31,835 nt of DNA from positions 1 through 31,835 of the forward strand of contig QHBV01000102.1 in NCBI GenBank assembly GCA_003244035.1, read 5' to 3'. Position 1 is the first letter of the stretch. Every line of letters starts with the position of its first letter. The stretch is from Solirubrobacterales bacterium. Its GTDB lineage: Bacteria > Actinomycetota > Thermoleophilia > Solirubrobacterales > Solirubrobacteraceae. A program made the position numbers and the translations under genes. The notes beneath the pieces are model-generated. The model was not told where the DNA came from, made no database searches, and was given only the letters and a program-made list of their open reading frames with translations. Shown piece after piece: positions 23,337 through 31,468 of the stretch.

Positions 23337-24353
23337 TCAGGCCGGGCGCTGCTCGCGTTGCGAGTTGCGCCTGCTCGCCGACAGGATCTGATCGGCTTTG
23401 AGGCCGAGGCTGAGCCGCTCGCGCCCATCGGATTCGTAGGGCGAGAGACCTGAGACCTCGTGCACGCGCGCGAGCCGGTACCCAACGGTATGTCGGTGCA
23501 GGCTCATCGCCTCGGCCGTCTCGGTGGTCGAGCCGTGGTGGGCGAGGAATGCCTGCAGCGTGGCGAGCAGCTCGGCGTCGTGCTCGGAGTCGTAGGACTC
23601 CAGCGATGAGATCGTGCCGCCGCGCAACAACTCGAGCTCGTCGGGATCTCGCAGCAGCACTCCGATCAGCAGCCGGTAGGTCTCCTCCTGGCCGGGCAGC
23701 AGCGCTTCCGGCCCGACCGCCAGCTCGGCCATCAGCTCGGCTTCGTGCAGTGCCTCATGCAGCGCCGCCGGATCACGGCGCGGCGCCGAGAAGGCGACCT
23801 TCAAGCCTCGCTGCGAGAGCTCCGCCACGATCGTCTGAACGCCTTCCGGGGGGCTGGAGGACAGCGCCATCAGCCCGAGCAGACGTCCTTTGCCGATCTC
23901 CGCGAACAGCGCTTCCGGAGTGCGCGTCAGCTCACCGTCCGCGACACCCGCTTTGACATCCAGTTCTTCGCCGGACCGGCGGGCGCAGATCGCCACCGCT
24001 CCGGCACTGAGATCGAACCCGAGCGCTCGTCCCTGCACGACCAGATCGCCGGGGTCGGCGGGCGGCCCGGCCGCGAGCGCCTGAAGCAGCGCCCGGCACG
24101 AGCTCTCCTGCGAGCCGCGCGTGAGCGCGAGTGCCGCCGCCTGCACGAGCTCGCGCGCCTCCTCGGCGGCGCCCGCTCCCGGCGGCCACACCACCGGCGC
24201 CCCCGGCCCCGGGAGCACGATCGCCACAGGGCGCCCGAGCGCGTCGGACGCGGAGCCGGCGACGCGCTCGAGGTCCTCTCCGTCGACCGCCGCGCACACG
24301 ATCGTCAGGGGCGTGGCCCGGGGAGCGGCTGCGGCCGCCCCCCGGGTGCTCAC
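23337..24353 (-). CDS. PucR-like helix-turn-helix transcriptional regulator
   Basis: About 338 residues. The C-terminal 60 residues (LLATLQAFLAHHGSTTETAE, LHRHTVGYRLARVHEVSGLS) are the PucR/CdaR-type helix-turn-helix. The region before it (about 120-250) fits the GGDEF-like middle domain of such regulators. The N-terminal part is Ala/Gly rich and variable. It lies directly downstream of the ammonium transporter on the same strand (about 70 bases) and may be co-transcribed with it, so a role in nitrogen control is inferred but not shown. GTG at 24353 is used; an ATG at 24383 is possible. Confidence 0.85.
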   Translation of the reverse strand: MSTRGAAAAAPRATPLTIVCAAVDGEDLERVAGSASDALGRPVAIVLPGPGAPVVWPPGAGAAEEARELVQAAALALTRGSQESSCRALLQALAAGPPADPGDLVVQGRALGFDLSAGAVAICARRSGEELDVKAGVADGELTRTPEALFAEIGKGRLLGLMALSSSPPEGVQTIVAELSQRGLKVAFSAPRRDPAALHEALHEAELMAELAVGPEALLPGQEETYRLLIGVLLRDPDELELLRGGTISSLESYDSEHDAELLATLQAFLAHHGSTTETAEAMSLHRHTVGYRLARVHEVSGLSPYESDGRERLSLGLKADQILSASRRNSQREQRPA

Positions 24354-24422
24354 CCTATCCTCACGCGAACGGCCGGGCTTCATCGACGCTCGCCCCGTGC
24401 GCCTGGGCTCCCGCGCGAGCGC

Positions 24423-25811
24423 TCATGCCGGCGATGGCGCCGGTTCGCTCGCCCCACCCGCAGGGAGGCCCGGCACTCCGCCCGGGAACCCGAGCGAGGG
24501 CACGTCGGACGGGTAGACCTCGTGGCCGTGCTCGGCTGTGTCGCCGATCTCCATGTTCTCCTCGGACATCCGCAGCGGGACGAACAGACCGACGACCTTG
24601 AGCAGGATGAAGGTCCCCACGCCGGAGAACGCGATCACCCACAGCCCTGCCAGTGCCTGCCACTTCAGCAGCGTGAAGTTGCCGTGGATCACGCCCTTGA
24701 ATCCGGCCGCGCCGGGGTACACGATCATCCGCTGGTCGGCGAATACGCCAGTCAGCAGGCCCCCGGTGAGGCCCGCGAAGCCGTGCGTGTAGATCACGCC
24801 GAGCGTGTCGTCGACGTTGCGGAAGGGCCGCAGACGGCTCAGGTAGTTGAGCGCGAAGTACACGATCGTCGAGCCGATCACGCCCAACGCGATCGCCCCC
24901 CAGCCGTTGACGAATCCGGCCGCCGGGGTGATGACGACGAGACCCGTGATCATCCCGTTGACGCCCGAAATCAGGCCGGGCTTGCGACCGGTGATGTAGT
25001 CCCAGCCCACCCAGATCAGGAATGCGACGGCCGTGCACAGGTTGGTGTTGAGCACCGCCGCCGAGGCCGAGGCTCCGGCGAAGTACGGGTCGCCGCCGTT
25101 GAAGCCGTTCCACCCGAGCCACAGCAGCCCGGCACCGACCGCCACCATCGCGACGTTGTTGGGGGCGTCGATCTCCCGGTCGCGCTGCAGGCGCGGACCG
25201 ATCACCGCCGCCGCGACGAACCCGGAGACCCCCGCCGAGAGGTGGATCACGTACCCACCGGAGAAGTCGATGGCGCCCTTGTGGGCGAAGAAGCCACCGC
25301 CCCAGATCAGGAACGCGTTGACGGTGTAGATGAATGTCGTCCACAGGGCGACGAACGGGACCCAGGCCTTGAAGTTGACGCGTCCGAGCACCGAGCCCAG
25401 CATCAGGATCGGAGTGATCGCGGCGAACACGAACTGGAAGTAGGCCAGCGATGACTCAGGGAACCTGAAGCTCGGCATGCCCCCGCTGAGCAGCGGGATG
25501 TTGGCCCGCCCCTGCTCCTGCGAGTGGCTGAGGATGTCACCGGGCTTGCCGATGAAGGTCGAGAAGAACCCTAAGCCGTGACCGATCGGGTGGCCAAAGC
25601 CCATCTTGAAGGCCCACAGCACCCACACGATCAGGACGATCGCGAACGCGGCGAAGGTGAGCATCATGCTGTTGATCGACCAGCGCTTCTGCATCACGCC
25701 GCCGTACAGGACGACCAGGCCGGGGACGCTCATCAGCCCGACGAAGGTCGCGGCGGTCAGCTGCCAGGCGTTGTCACCTGCGCTGAGCCAGGATGGGTAT
25801 GCGTGTAACAT
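24423..25811 (-). CDS. amt: Ammonium transporter (Amt family)
   Basis: About 462 residues and around eleven membrane helices. Signatures: DNAWQLTAATFVGLMSVPGL, GYVIHLSAGVSGF (pore region and first His), LLWLGWNGFNGG, NTNLCTAVAFLIW and GVIYTHGFAGLTGGLLTGVF (second pore His). It should be a trimer conducting ammonia or ammonium across the cytoplasmic membrane. The C-terminal tail after the last helix is about 55 residues, acidic and Pro/Gly rich. The start ATG at 25811 has AGGAG about 5 bases upstream; longer in-frame upstream sequence is not coding. No glnK/PII gene follows, which is unusual; a PucR-like regulator follows instead. Confidence 0.95.
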   Translation of the reverse strand: MLHAYPSWLSAGDNAWQLTAATFVGLMSVPGLVVLYGGVMQKRWSINSMMLTFAAFAIVLIVWVLWAFKMGFGHPIGHGLGFFSTFIGKPGDILSHSQEQGRANIPLLSGGMPSFRFPESSLAYFQFVFAAITPILMLGSVLGRVNFKAWVPFVALWTTFIYTVNAFLIWGGGFFAHKGAIDFSGGYVIHLSAGVSGFVAAAVIGPRLQRDREIDAPNNVAMVAVGAGLLWLGWNGFNGGDPYFAGASASAAVLNTNLCTAVAFLIWVGWDYITGRKPGLISGVNGMITGLVVITPAAGFVNGWGAIALGVIGSTIVYFALNYLSRLRPFRNVDDTLGVIYTHGFAGLTGGLLTGVFADQRMIVYPGAAGFKGVIHGNFTLLKWQALAGLWVIAFSGVGTFILLKVVGLFVPLRMSEENMEIGDTAEHGHEVYPSDVPSLGFPGGVPGLPAGGASEPAPSPA

Positions 25812-25918
25812 CGTGCTCCTTGTCCGGAGGGTGGGGCGAGAAGCTTGCCTGCGCCGGCGCCACGCGCACATAGCCAAGCGTCCAGCAAACGGAGGGGCCT
25901 TCTGGACATTGGGATAAA

Positions 25919-25947
25919 CGCATCCCGCGCGGGACGCGCGGGATGCG
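25919..25947. terminator. Strong hairpin downstream of universal stress gene 2
   Basis: Perfect 13-base arms (25919-25931 and 25935-25947) around a 3-base loop (GGA), 28 bases after the minus-strand universal stress gene ends at 25976. On the minus strand the stem is followed by TTTATCCC, a weak U-run. It probably insulates the ammonium transporter from upstream transcription. Confidence 0.7.
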
Positions 25948-25975
25948 GGTTTGTCAGCCTTGCGCGGATGGAGCG

Positions 25976-26647
25976 CTAGAGCAGGGCCGGCGCGCCGGCC
26001 GGCACGACCAGCACCGAGCTGCGGGCGGAGTTGAGCCAGGCGCGCGTCGAACCCCCAAGCGCGATCCGGCCAGCCGGCGCGCCCGGCTGCGAGCCGACGA
26101 CGGTCAGGGCGGTCGAGTCGCCGCCGGCGTCGATCACGCTCGCGCCGAGCTTCTCGGCCAGCGCATCCGCCGTTTGGCTCGCGGCGGCGTCCGTGTCCGT
26201 GGTGGCCACCGCGATCGCCCGCAGTGCGGTGTCGGCGTGTGTGCGCAGACCCGCGCAGGCGACGGCGATCGCGACCGGGCCGCCCTCCAGCAGGTGCTGG
26301 GCGGCGGTCCCGGGCTCGACCCTGCCCGGCGAGGTCCGGTAGTCCGAGCCGAATACGATCGCCTTCGCGCCCTCGCTCTCGGCCAGCCGGCGGAGCCCCT
26401 CCCCGGTCGACGCGTTGACGATCACGTGACCAGCGATCTCGGCATCTCCGAGCCAAGCGGCGCCTTGTTGCAGGCGGCGCTGGGCGTCGTGCTCGGCGAG
26501 CTCCTCGCGCCGAGGATCGAACTCACGCGAGTGCCTCACATACGCAAGCGCGAGCGATGCCCCCGAGCGCGCCAGCATCCGCCCGAGCGCGAGCCCGTCG
26601 TCGTCATTGGGGCTCCCGTCGTAGGAGACGATGATGTCCGTACTCAT
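25976..26647 (-). CDS. Two-domain universal stress protein (paralogue 2)
   Basis: About 223 residues with two UspA-like halves. IVSYDGSPNDDDGLALGRML and AYVRHSREFD open the first; STGEGLRRLAESEGA and IVFGSDYRT follow. It aligns along its whole length with the gene at 9375-10064, so these are duplicated paralogues, though they lie 16 kb apart. The second half is more divergent. Start ATG at 26647 (MSTDIIVSYD) is favoured over an in-frame ATA-derived or earlier start because paralogue 1 begins at the equivalent point. Probably stress- or growth-phase-regulated, by family. Confidence 0.88.
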   Translation of the reverse strand: MSTDIIVSYDGSPNDDDGLALGRMLARSGASLALAYVRHSREFDPRREELAEHDAQRRLQQGAAWLGDAEIAGHVIVNASTGEGLRRLAESEGAKAIVFGSDYRTSPGRVEPGTAAQHLLEGGPVAIAVACAGLRTHADTALRAIAVATTDTDAAASQTADALAEKLGASVIDAGGDSTALTVVGSQPGAPAGRIALGGSTRAWLNSARSSVLVVPAGAPALL

Positions 26648-26736
26648 GCGGTGTGACGAATCCTCCGCGATCCGGATCACGGTGACATTGGCCAGTGGGC
26701 CAAGGTTCTGGCCGTCAGGCTATCCAGCTTGGAGTC

Positions 26737-27438
26737 CTAAAGCTGCGTCTGAGCCCAGTTGACAGACTGGAACGGGACGGCCGGCGCTCCCACGCTCAGC
26801 TGGATCACCGCGTGGGGGGAGAGCGGGATCGAGCGCGGGTCCCCTCCCCAGGGCTTGCCATTGAGGATCGCGGTGACCTTGCCACTCGTCCCGGCGACAC
26901 GATTCGCGCTCAGCGGCTGGTGCCATTCGTCGAAGAACTCCCCGAGCGTATAGATCCGCTGGGTGGGCGATTCGACGTGGATCACCCCGTCGGGGGCGTG
27001 CGTGTGCAGCCAGTAGTAGCACTGGCCGCCGGCGGCGACAGGGCCCTTCGAGGTCAGCTCTGCGGTTGAGCCGGGGATCCCCACGCCGGCTGGCAACGCC
27101 CGCAGCGTGCCGTTCACAAACACGGCCAGGTGCGCGTGGATGTGGTAAGCGACCTGCTCGGTGGCGCCGCACCGGATCCCGTCGATGGAGCCGGTCTGGG
27201 TCGTGCTCGCCGGGGCCAGGGCGGGCCCCTGCTCCAGCGACACTCCTTCGAACCCGAGCGCGGTGCTCGCTCCGGGGCCGGTGGTCGTCTGCGTGCTCGC
27301 GGTGCTTGTGCCCGACGAGGACGAGCTGGCGCTCCCGCAGCCTGCGAGCAGTAGCGCGCCGACCAGCAGCCACGCGGTTGAGGGAGGAGCCGGCATGCAG
27401 GACGCAACGGTACCGGGGGATCGGTTCCGTTGAGCCAT
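26737..27438 (-). CDS. His-rich lipoprotein of unknown family
   Basis: 233 residues. The N-terminus has a basic segment, a hydrophobic core and a LLAGC lipobox (Cys near residue 34), so it should be lipid-anchored outside. A Ser/Thr-rich linker follows, then a globular part with repeated His pairs: YHIHAHLAVFVNG (about 97-109) and CYYWLHTHAPDGVIHVESP (about 139-157). These could bind a metal. A late DPRSIPLSPHAVIQLSVG resembles a repeated module. I do not know a named family. The start is a choice between ATG at 27438 (kept for its Arg-rich n-region) and ATG at 27396. Confidence 0.75.
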   Translation of the reverse strand: MAQRNRSPGTVASCMPAPPSTAWLLVGALLLAGCGSASSSSSGTSTASTQTTTGPGASTALGFEGVSLEQGPALAPASTTQTGSIDGIRCGATEQVAYHIHAHLAVFVNGTLRALPAGVGIPGSTAELTSKGPVAAGGQCYYWLHTHAPDGVIHVESPTQRIYTLGEFFDEWHQPLSANRVAGTSGKVTAILNGKPWGGDPRSIPLSPHAVIQLSVGAPAVPFQSVNWAQTQL

Positions 27439-27579
27439 GCCCGACCCTGCCGATGACGACCGCGCTCGACCGGCCTGCGGATCCGCGAGAACCTGGGGGT
27501 CTGCTAGCAGTCCACCGAGATCGTCGCCATCGGGGCACCGCTGTCAAGGTCGACCGCGTCGCCGACGCGCGCGCGCAGA

Positions 27580-28242
27580 CTAGCTCCGCCCACCCCCGAG
27601 CAGCCGCAGCATGAACAGGAAGACGTTGAAGATGTCCAGGAAGATGCCGGCCGCGATCGGGACGGCGCTCGCCATGCTCGCGCGTCGCAGGCGGTTGAAG
27701 TCGAAGATCGTGAAGGCACCGAAGATCGCGAGCCCTGCGAGCGCGTAGATCACGTTGCCGTGCGGGATCGCCACGAACAGCCCGACGATTCCGAACGCGA
27801 TCAGTGCCAGCAGCGCCCAGAACAGCGTCCGCGCCCACGAGGACAGGTCGCGGCGCGTGGCGTAGCCGTAGGCGCCGAGCGCGCCGACGAACGCCCCCGT
27901 GGCGCCGGCCGCCTGCCAGAGCACCGCCGGCTGGGCCTTGGCGTAAACCGCCAGCACGGGACCGACGGCCATGCCGAGGAACAGTCCGACGCCGAACAGC
28001 AGTCCGATGGCGAGCTGCTCGTGGCCCCGGGCCGATGCGAAGTTGAGGCCGAAGACGCAAGCGAGCGCGGCGATGAACAGCAGCAATCCGGTGCCGCCGG
28101 TGAGGTTGCGGGCGATATAGGCGCCGAGCGCCGTACAGCCGACCGTCAGGGCGACCAGGCCCATTACCTGGCCGAAGACCGCTCGGGTGCGATCCCGTGT
28201 GACGGCCGCGCCGCCGAGCGCGAGCTGATCGTAGGTGGGCAT
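27580..28242 (-). CDS. Bax inhibitor-1 (BI-1)/YccA-family membrane protein
   Basis: 220 residues with seven hydrophobic segments and the family's FDFNRLRRAS (about 180-189) and LDIFNVFLFMLRLLG near the C-terminus. Bacterial relatives (YccA, YetJ) are inner-membrane proteins linked to protease FtsH or to pH-sensitive calcium leak; the role here is inferred. AGGAG about 8 bases upstream of the ATG at 28242 supports the start. It is probably transcribed alone: next genes are the His-rich lipoprotein (140 bases downstream) and an alpha/beta hydrolase upstream. Confidence 0.9.
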   Translation of the reverse strand: MPTYDQLALGGAAVTRDRTRAVFGQVMGLVALTVGCTALGAYIARNLTGGTGLLLFIAALACVFGLNFASARGHEQLAIGLLFGVGLFLGMAVGPVLAVYAKAQPAVLWQAAGATGAFVGALGAYGYATRRDLSSWARTLFWALLALIAFGIVGLFVAIPHGNVIYALAGLAIFGAFTIFDFNRLRRASMASAVPIAAGIFLDIFNVFLFMLRLLGGGRS

Positions 28243-28306
28243 GTCTCTCGCTCCTTGCCTGAGGTCGGATGTAGTGTTCAGAGGATAGGCGCTCGGGCGG
28301 CGTGCT

Positions 28307-29077
28307 TCACGGAGAGTTGTCGTAGCTACTGCCCTGCAGCAGCACCGACGCGACCCGCTCGGGGGCGTCCCACATCGGCATATGCCCGGCGTCGTGAAGC
28401 GTCGCGCTGCGGATTCGTGGCGGCAGGTGCGCAGGTGCGTCGATCAGCTCGTCGCGGTCGGGCCACACGAGCGTGACCGGCACCTGGATGCGCTCGAGCT
28501 TGATGAACTGACTCGCGCGCATCGCGGCGTTGACCGCGTCAAAGCCCGGAGCGGTCAGATACGTGCGCACGAGGCTGAGCGCGTCCTCCGGGGGCACGCG
28601 CGCCCCATCGGCGACTCTGCTGCCGATTGCGAGCCGGCGGACGGCCCGGATGCGAAGCAGCGGGCGCACCGCGGGGAGGGCCCGCCCAAGCAGCTTGCGC
28701 GCAATCGAGCACTTGGGCCTCAGCGGCTCGGGCCACAGCCCGGCCGGGGCGATCGCGGTGACCGAGAGCACCCGGCCAGCTGCGGCCAGCTCCAGCGCGA
28801 CCCAGCCCCCGAGGGAGTTGCCGGCGACGTGGTACCTGCCCGCGAGCTGCAGGCCGTCGAGGAAGTCCCCGACAGCGGTCGCGAGCGCCGAAGGCGTCGG
28901 CGGCTCACTGCCTTCGAGCACCGGAGAGCCGCCGAAGCCGGGCAGATCGAGAGCGATCACGTCGCGCTCAGCGGCGAGTCGGTCGATCACGGGCGCCCAC
29001 GCTCGCCGGTCGGCTCCGAGCGGATGGAGCAGGACCAGCGTGGGCCCGATCCCCTGCCGATTGTAGGCGAGCTGCAT
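28307..29077 (-). CDS. Alpha/beta-fold hydrolase
   Basis: About 256 residues. Features: oxyanion motif LHPLGADRRAW (about 17-27), nucleophile elbow GNSLGG with Ser88, catalytic Asp in VWPDRDEL (207 or 209) and His232 in DAGHMPMWD. It is a soluble esterase/lipase/haloperoxidase-type enzyme; substrate unknown. I use the ATG at 29077 because a TATATT hexamer lies eight bases upstream and the fold begins there; a longer in-frame start at 29161 only adds Arg/Pro-rich sequence. Confidence 0.88.
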   Translation of the reverse strand: MQLAYNRQGIGPTLVLLHPLGADRRAWAPVIDRLAAERDVIALDLPGFGGSPVLEGSEPPTPSALATAVGDFLDGLQLAGRYHVAGNSLGGWVALELAAAGRVLSVTAIAPAGLWPEPLRPKCSIARKLLGRALPAVRPLLRIRAVRRLAIGSRVADGARVPPEDALSLVRTYLTAPGFDAVNAAMRASQFIKLERIQVPVTLVWPDRDELIDAPAHLPPRIRSATLHDAGHMPMWDAPERVASVLLQGSSYDNSP

Positions 29078-29085
29078 CGCGCGCG

Positions 29086-29091
29086 AATATA
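29086..29091 (-). promoter_or_regulatory. Putative -10 element for hydrolase (leaderless)
   Basis: On the minus strand TATATT, the best match to a -10 consensus in the window, lies eight bases before the ATG at 29077. Confidence 0.45.
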
Positions 29092-29191
29092 CGGCAGGCG
29101 CACGCGGAGATCGCCCGCCTGGCAGCCTGCCGGCGTCCGCGCGGCGCACGAGAGACGTCATCCGTGACCCCTCTCGTGCCTACGCTTTGCG

Positions 29192-29395
29192 TCAGTGCTT
29201 CTCGTGAGCCGGCGGACCGATGTCCGCGCTCTCCTCGTCGTCGAGCTCATGCGTCTGCATGTCCTGCGGGTCGGTGGACTCGAGCTTGTCGGCGTCCCCG
29301 GCCACGTCCTCCTTGCGGCCCTCCTTGTAGGCGTGCAGAGAGGTATCGGGGACAGCCTCCTCGTCCGCCAGGTTCTTGCCCTCGAGATCGGGCAT
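29192..29395 (-). CDS. Small acidic, probably disordered protein (67 aa)
   Basis: 67 residues rich in Asp and Glu with no hydrophobic core. The sequence carries NLADEEAVPDTSLHAYKEG and DLxDEE-like acidic clusters. AGGAGG with a 7-base spacer before the ATG at 29395 is a strong ribosome site, so it is probably real. It is divergent from the GNAT-VOC gene. It resembles the acidic protein at 14216-14470 only in general composition; I see no clear homology. No function inferred. Confidence 0.65.
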   Translation of the reverse strand: MPDLEGKNLADEEAVPDTSLHAYKEGRKEDVAGDADKLESTDPQDMQTHELDDEESADIGPPAHEKH

Positions 29396-29523
29396 GTTGG
29401 GACCTCCTGGTTGGGGTCTCGGCGTGCCACTCCGGCCGCCGCGGGTTGTGGTGCTGCTGGGTAGCTACCCGGAACCGGGGCGTCGTAACACGTTGGGCTC
29501 GGTGGGCTCGGGGTGCGATCCTT

Positions 29524-29529
29524 TACGCT
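29524..29529 (+). promoter_or_regulatory. Putative -10 element for GNAT-VOC gene (leaderless)
   Basis: TACGCT lies eight bases before the GTG at 29538, the start preferred for this gene. Confidence 0.4.
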
Positions 29530-29537
29530 CGCGTGTC

Positions 29538-30512
29538 GTGAGCGGCAAAGCGGGCTCGGGTCGCGGGGCGGGCGTGGCGCTGCGTGAGCTCGCCGCCGGC
29601 GAGCTCGACCTACTCGCGCCCCTGTGGATCGCGCTCCAGGAGCACCACGCGCGGATCACCCCGAGCCTCGCCCACGCAACCAAGCGCGACGCGGCCGACT
29701 CCTGGCGGCGGCGCCGGCGCAAGTACGAGCGGTGGCTCGACGAGCCGGGAGCGTTTGCCGCCGTGGCCGAGCGTGACGGCGACCTTGTCGGCTACGCGTT
29801 TGTGACCGTCGGCCCCGGGTTCGCATCGTGGGCGAGCGGCGAGCAACTCGCCGAGCTCCAGACCCTGTCGGTCGCGCCTGAGGCGCGCGGCGAGAGGATC
29901 GGCACGCTGCTGCTCGAGCTCGTCGTCCGCAGGCTCGCGGCCGCTGGTGTAGAGGAGCTGAAGGTGACATCGACTGTGGCCAACGAGGGCGCGCATCGCT
30001 TCTACGAGCGGCGCGGGTTGGAGCGCGCGTTCGTGGTCTTCTTCGGCCGGGCCGCGGGCACGGGGCCGGCGGACGAGCCGGCGCCCGAGGCGCCCCGGAC
30101 CGAGCCGGCGCCCAAGGCGCCCGGGACCGAGCCGGCGCGTCCAGCGCACGTCGTCGGGCTGGACCACGTCCTCGTCGCGGCGCCGGCCGGCAGCGAGCCG
30201 GAGGCCCGCCGGTTCTACGGCGAGCTGCTTGGGCTACCGGAGATACCCCGGCCCGCGCCGCTGCGAGCTCGCGGTGGCGCGTGGTTCGCGCTCGGCGCCC
30301 AGCAGCTCCACATCGGCGAGCAGGAGCCATTCGTCCCCGCGCGCAAGGCCCACCCCGCAGTGCTCGTGGCCGCCGCCGGGCTGAACGAGCTGGCGGACCG
30401 CCTCGCGAGCGCCGGAGCGCGTGTCCAATGGGACACTCGATTGCCGGGGCGACGCCGGTTCTACACTGAGGATCCGTGGGGCAACCGCTTGGAGCTGCTC
30501 GCCGAGGAGTAG
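29538..30512 (+). CDS. GNAT acetyltransferase fused to a VOC (glyoxalase-like) domain
   Basis: About 324 residues. The first 170 residues are a GNAT acetyltransferase with VGYAFVTVGP, LQTLSVAPEARGERIGTLLL (acetyl-CoA motif A) and AHRFYERRGLERAFVVF. A Glu-Pro-Ala linker (about 180-200, from a 27-base tandem repeat) leads to a VOC domain (about 205-322) with GLDHVLVAAP, EARRFYGELLGLPEI, QLHIGEQE and FYTEDPWGNRLELL. VOC metal ligands (His near the start, Glu at the end) are present. The fusion suggests sequential acetylation and a metal-dependent step or ligand sensing, as in drug-resistance or aldehyde detoxification, but neither substrate is known. Start GTG is supported by TACGCT upstream. 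Confidence 0.87.
   Translation: MSGKAGSGRGAGVALRELAAGELDLLAPLWIALQEHHARITPSLAHATKRDAADSWRRRRRKYERWLDEPGAFAAVAERDGDLVGYAFVTVGPGFASWASGEQLAELQTLSVAPEARGERIGTLLLELVVRRLAAAGVEELKVTSTVANEGAHRFYERRGLERAFVVFFGRAAGTGPADEPAPEAPRTEPAPKAPGTEPARPAHVVGLDHVLVAAPAGSEPEARRFYGELLGLPEIPRPAPLRARGGAWFALGAQQLHIGEQEPFVPARKAHPAVLVAAAGLNELADRLASAGARVQWDTRLPGRRRFYTEDPWGNRLELLAEE
30075..30128. repeat. 27-base imperfect tandem repeat coding the interdomain linker
   Basis: Two 27-base copies (30075-30101 and 30102-30128, three mismatches) plus the start of a third encode nine-residue EPAPxAPxT units joining the GNAT and VOC domains. In-frame slippage could change linker length. Confidence 0.85.
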
Positions 30513-30516
30513 CTGG

Positions 30517-31437
30517 TCATGCGGCGCTCACTGCGGCGCGCTCATAGGCCCTTGCGGCCGCGACGAAGCTGCTGAACAGCGACGCTTGGGGCGGATTGGT
30601 GACGAGGCATTCGGCGTGCCACTGGACGGCGACGATCCAGTCGCGGTCGCTCGCCTCGAGACCCTCGACGGTCCCGTCGCTCGCCCATGCGCTCGGCCGG
30701 AGGCCGTGGCCGGGGTCCGCCACCGCCTGATGGTGGAAGGAGTTGACCTTCGCGCGTCTACGGTCGCCAAGGGCATGCGCGAGCATGCTGCCGCGGGCGA
30801 TGCTCACCCAGTGCGTGGTCCGGTCGCCCGCCTCGCGCTGGCGGTGGCTGATCCGCTCGCCGGCAACCTCCGGCAGGTGCTGGTGCAGCGTGCCTCCGCG
30901 GGCGACGTTGAGCAGTTGCAGGCCGCGGCAGATCGCGAGAATCGGCATTCCTCGCGTGTCGGCCGCACGCGTCAGCTCGATCTCGAACTCGTCGAGCAAC
31001 GGCTCGCTCGGCCCGTTCTCCGGGTGGGGATCGCGCCCGTACGCCTGCGGGTGCACGTCGGGCCCGCCTGAGAGCAGCAACCCCGAGCAATGCTCGAGCA
31101 GCGGCTCGACCGTCCCGGCGCGCAGCGGGGGCACCACCACGGGTATTCCGCCGGCGGCTTCGAGCGCGTGCAGGTACTTGACCCCGAGCGCCATCTCGCG
31201 GTCAGGGGGCTCACCATGGCGAGTGAGCGTGAGCAGCTTGCTCTGGCGGACCTCGGAGGTCGTGACCGCGAGCAGCGGCCGGGCCGGCGTCGTATTCGCG
31301 CGTGCGGCCACCGCGTGCTTTGTACCGAACCTCGCCGCGAATCGATATGTACAGGTGGACAAGTGGACGGCGCATTTTTGGCCAGGCGGATGTGGTCGCG
31401 GCAATCCGCAGTGAGGACACTCGCGTTCATGCGGCAT
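30517..31437 (-). CDS. Class I glutamine amidotransferase (PuuD-like gamma-glutamyl hydrolase)
   Basis: About 306 residues. The main domain (about 53-295) is the peptidase C26 fold: LLSGGPDVHP, nucleophile Cys170 in PILAICRGLQLLN, and His274-x-Glu276 in VQWHAE. PuuD relatives cleave gamma-glutamyl bonds such as gamma-glutamyl-GABA. The first 50 residues contain Cys7, Cys10, Cys22 and Cys29 (CPHCGLPRP), which could be a zinc knuckle or may not be translated: a GTG at 31311 (codon 43) has TACAAA seven bases upstream and starts nearer the usual domain boundary. The gene is divergent from a GCS2-type ligase, a possible partner. Confidence 0.83.
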   Translation of the reverse strand: MPHERECPHCGLPRPHPPGQKCAVHLSTCTYRFAARFGTKHAVAARANTTPARPLLAVTTSEVRQSKLLTLTRHGEPPDREMALGVKYLHALEAAGGIPVVVPPLRAGTVEPLLEHCSGLLLSGGPDVHPQAYGRDPHPENGPSEPLLDEFEIELTRAADTRGMPILAICRGLQLLNVARGGTLHQHLPEVAGERISHRQREAGDRTTHWVSIARGSMLAHALGDRRRAKVNSFHHQAVADPGHGLRPSAWASDGTVEGLEASDRDWIVAVQWHAECLVTNPPQASLFSSFVAAARAYERAAVSAA

Positions 31438-31468
31438 GCGATCGAGAGTCCTCCGGGACGATGCGGCG

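Noticed and set aside
23235..23453. 72-codon plus frame with a hydrophobic start after the zinc-ribbon gene
   Set aside because: Overlaps the end of the PucR-like gene by over 100 bases and loses coding character after the first 30 codons; no ribosome site.
23745..25454. 569-codon plus-strand frame across the PucR and amt genes
   Set aside because: Runs antisense through two clear genes with recognisable motifs; composition is Arg/His/Gln shadow.
25812..25918. Nitrogen-regulator or riboswitch site upstream of amt
   Set aside because: No recognisable operator repeat or conserved RNA fold could be seen by eye.
24423..26456. Extended reading of the ammonium transporter back to 26456
   Set aside because: The extra upstream part overlaps the universal stress gene and has no transporter motifs; the ATG at 25811 has a ribosome site.
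26720..28060. 446-codon minus-strand frame across the lipoprotein and BI-1 genes
   Set aside because: Overlaps two genes with clear signals in another frame.
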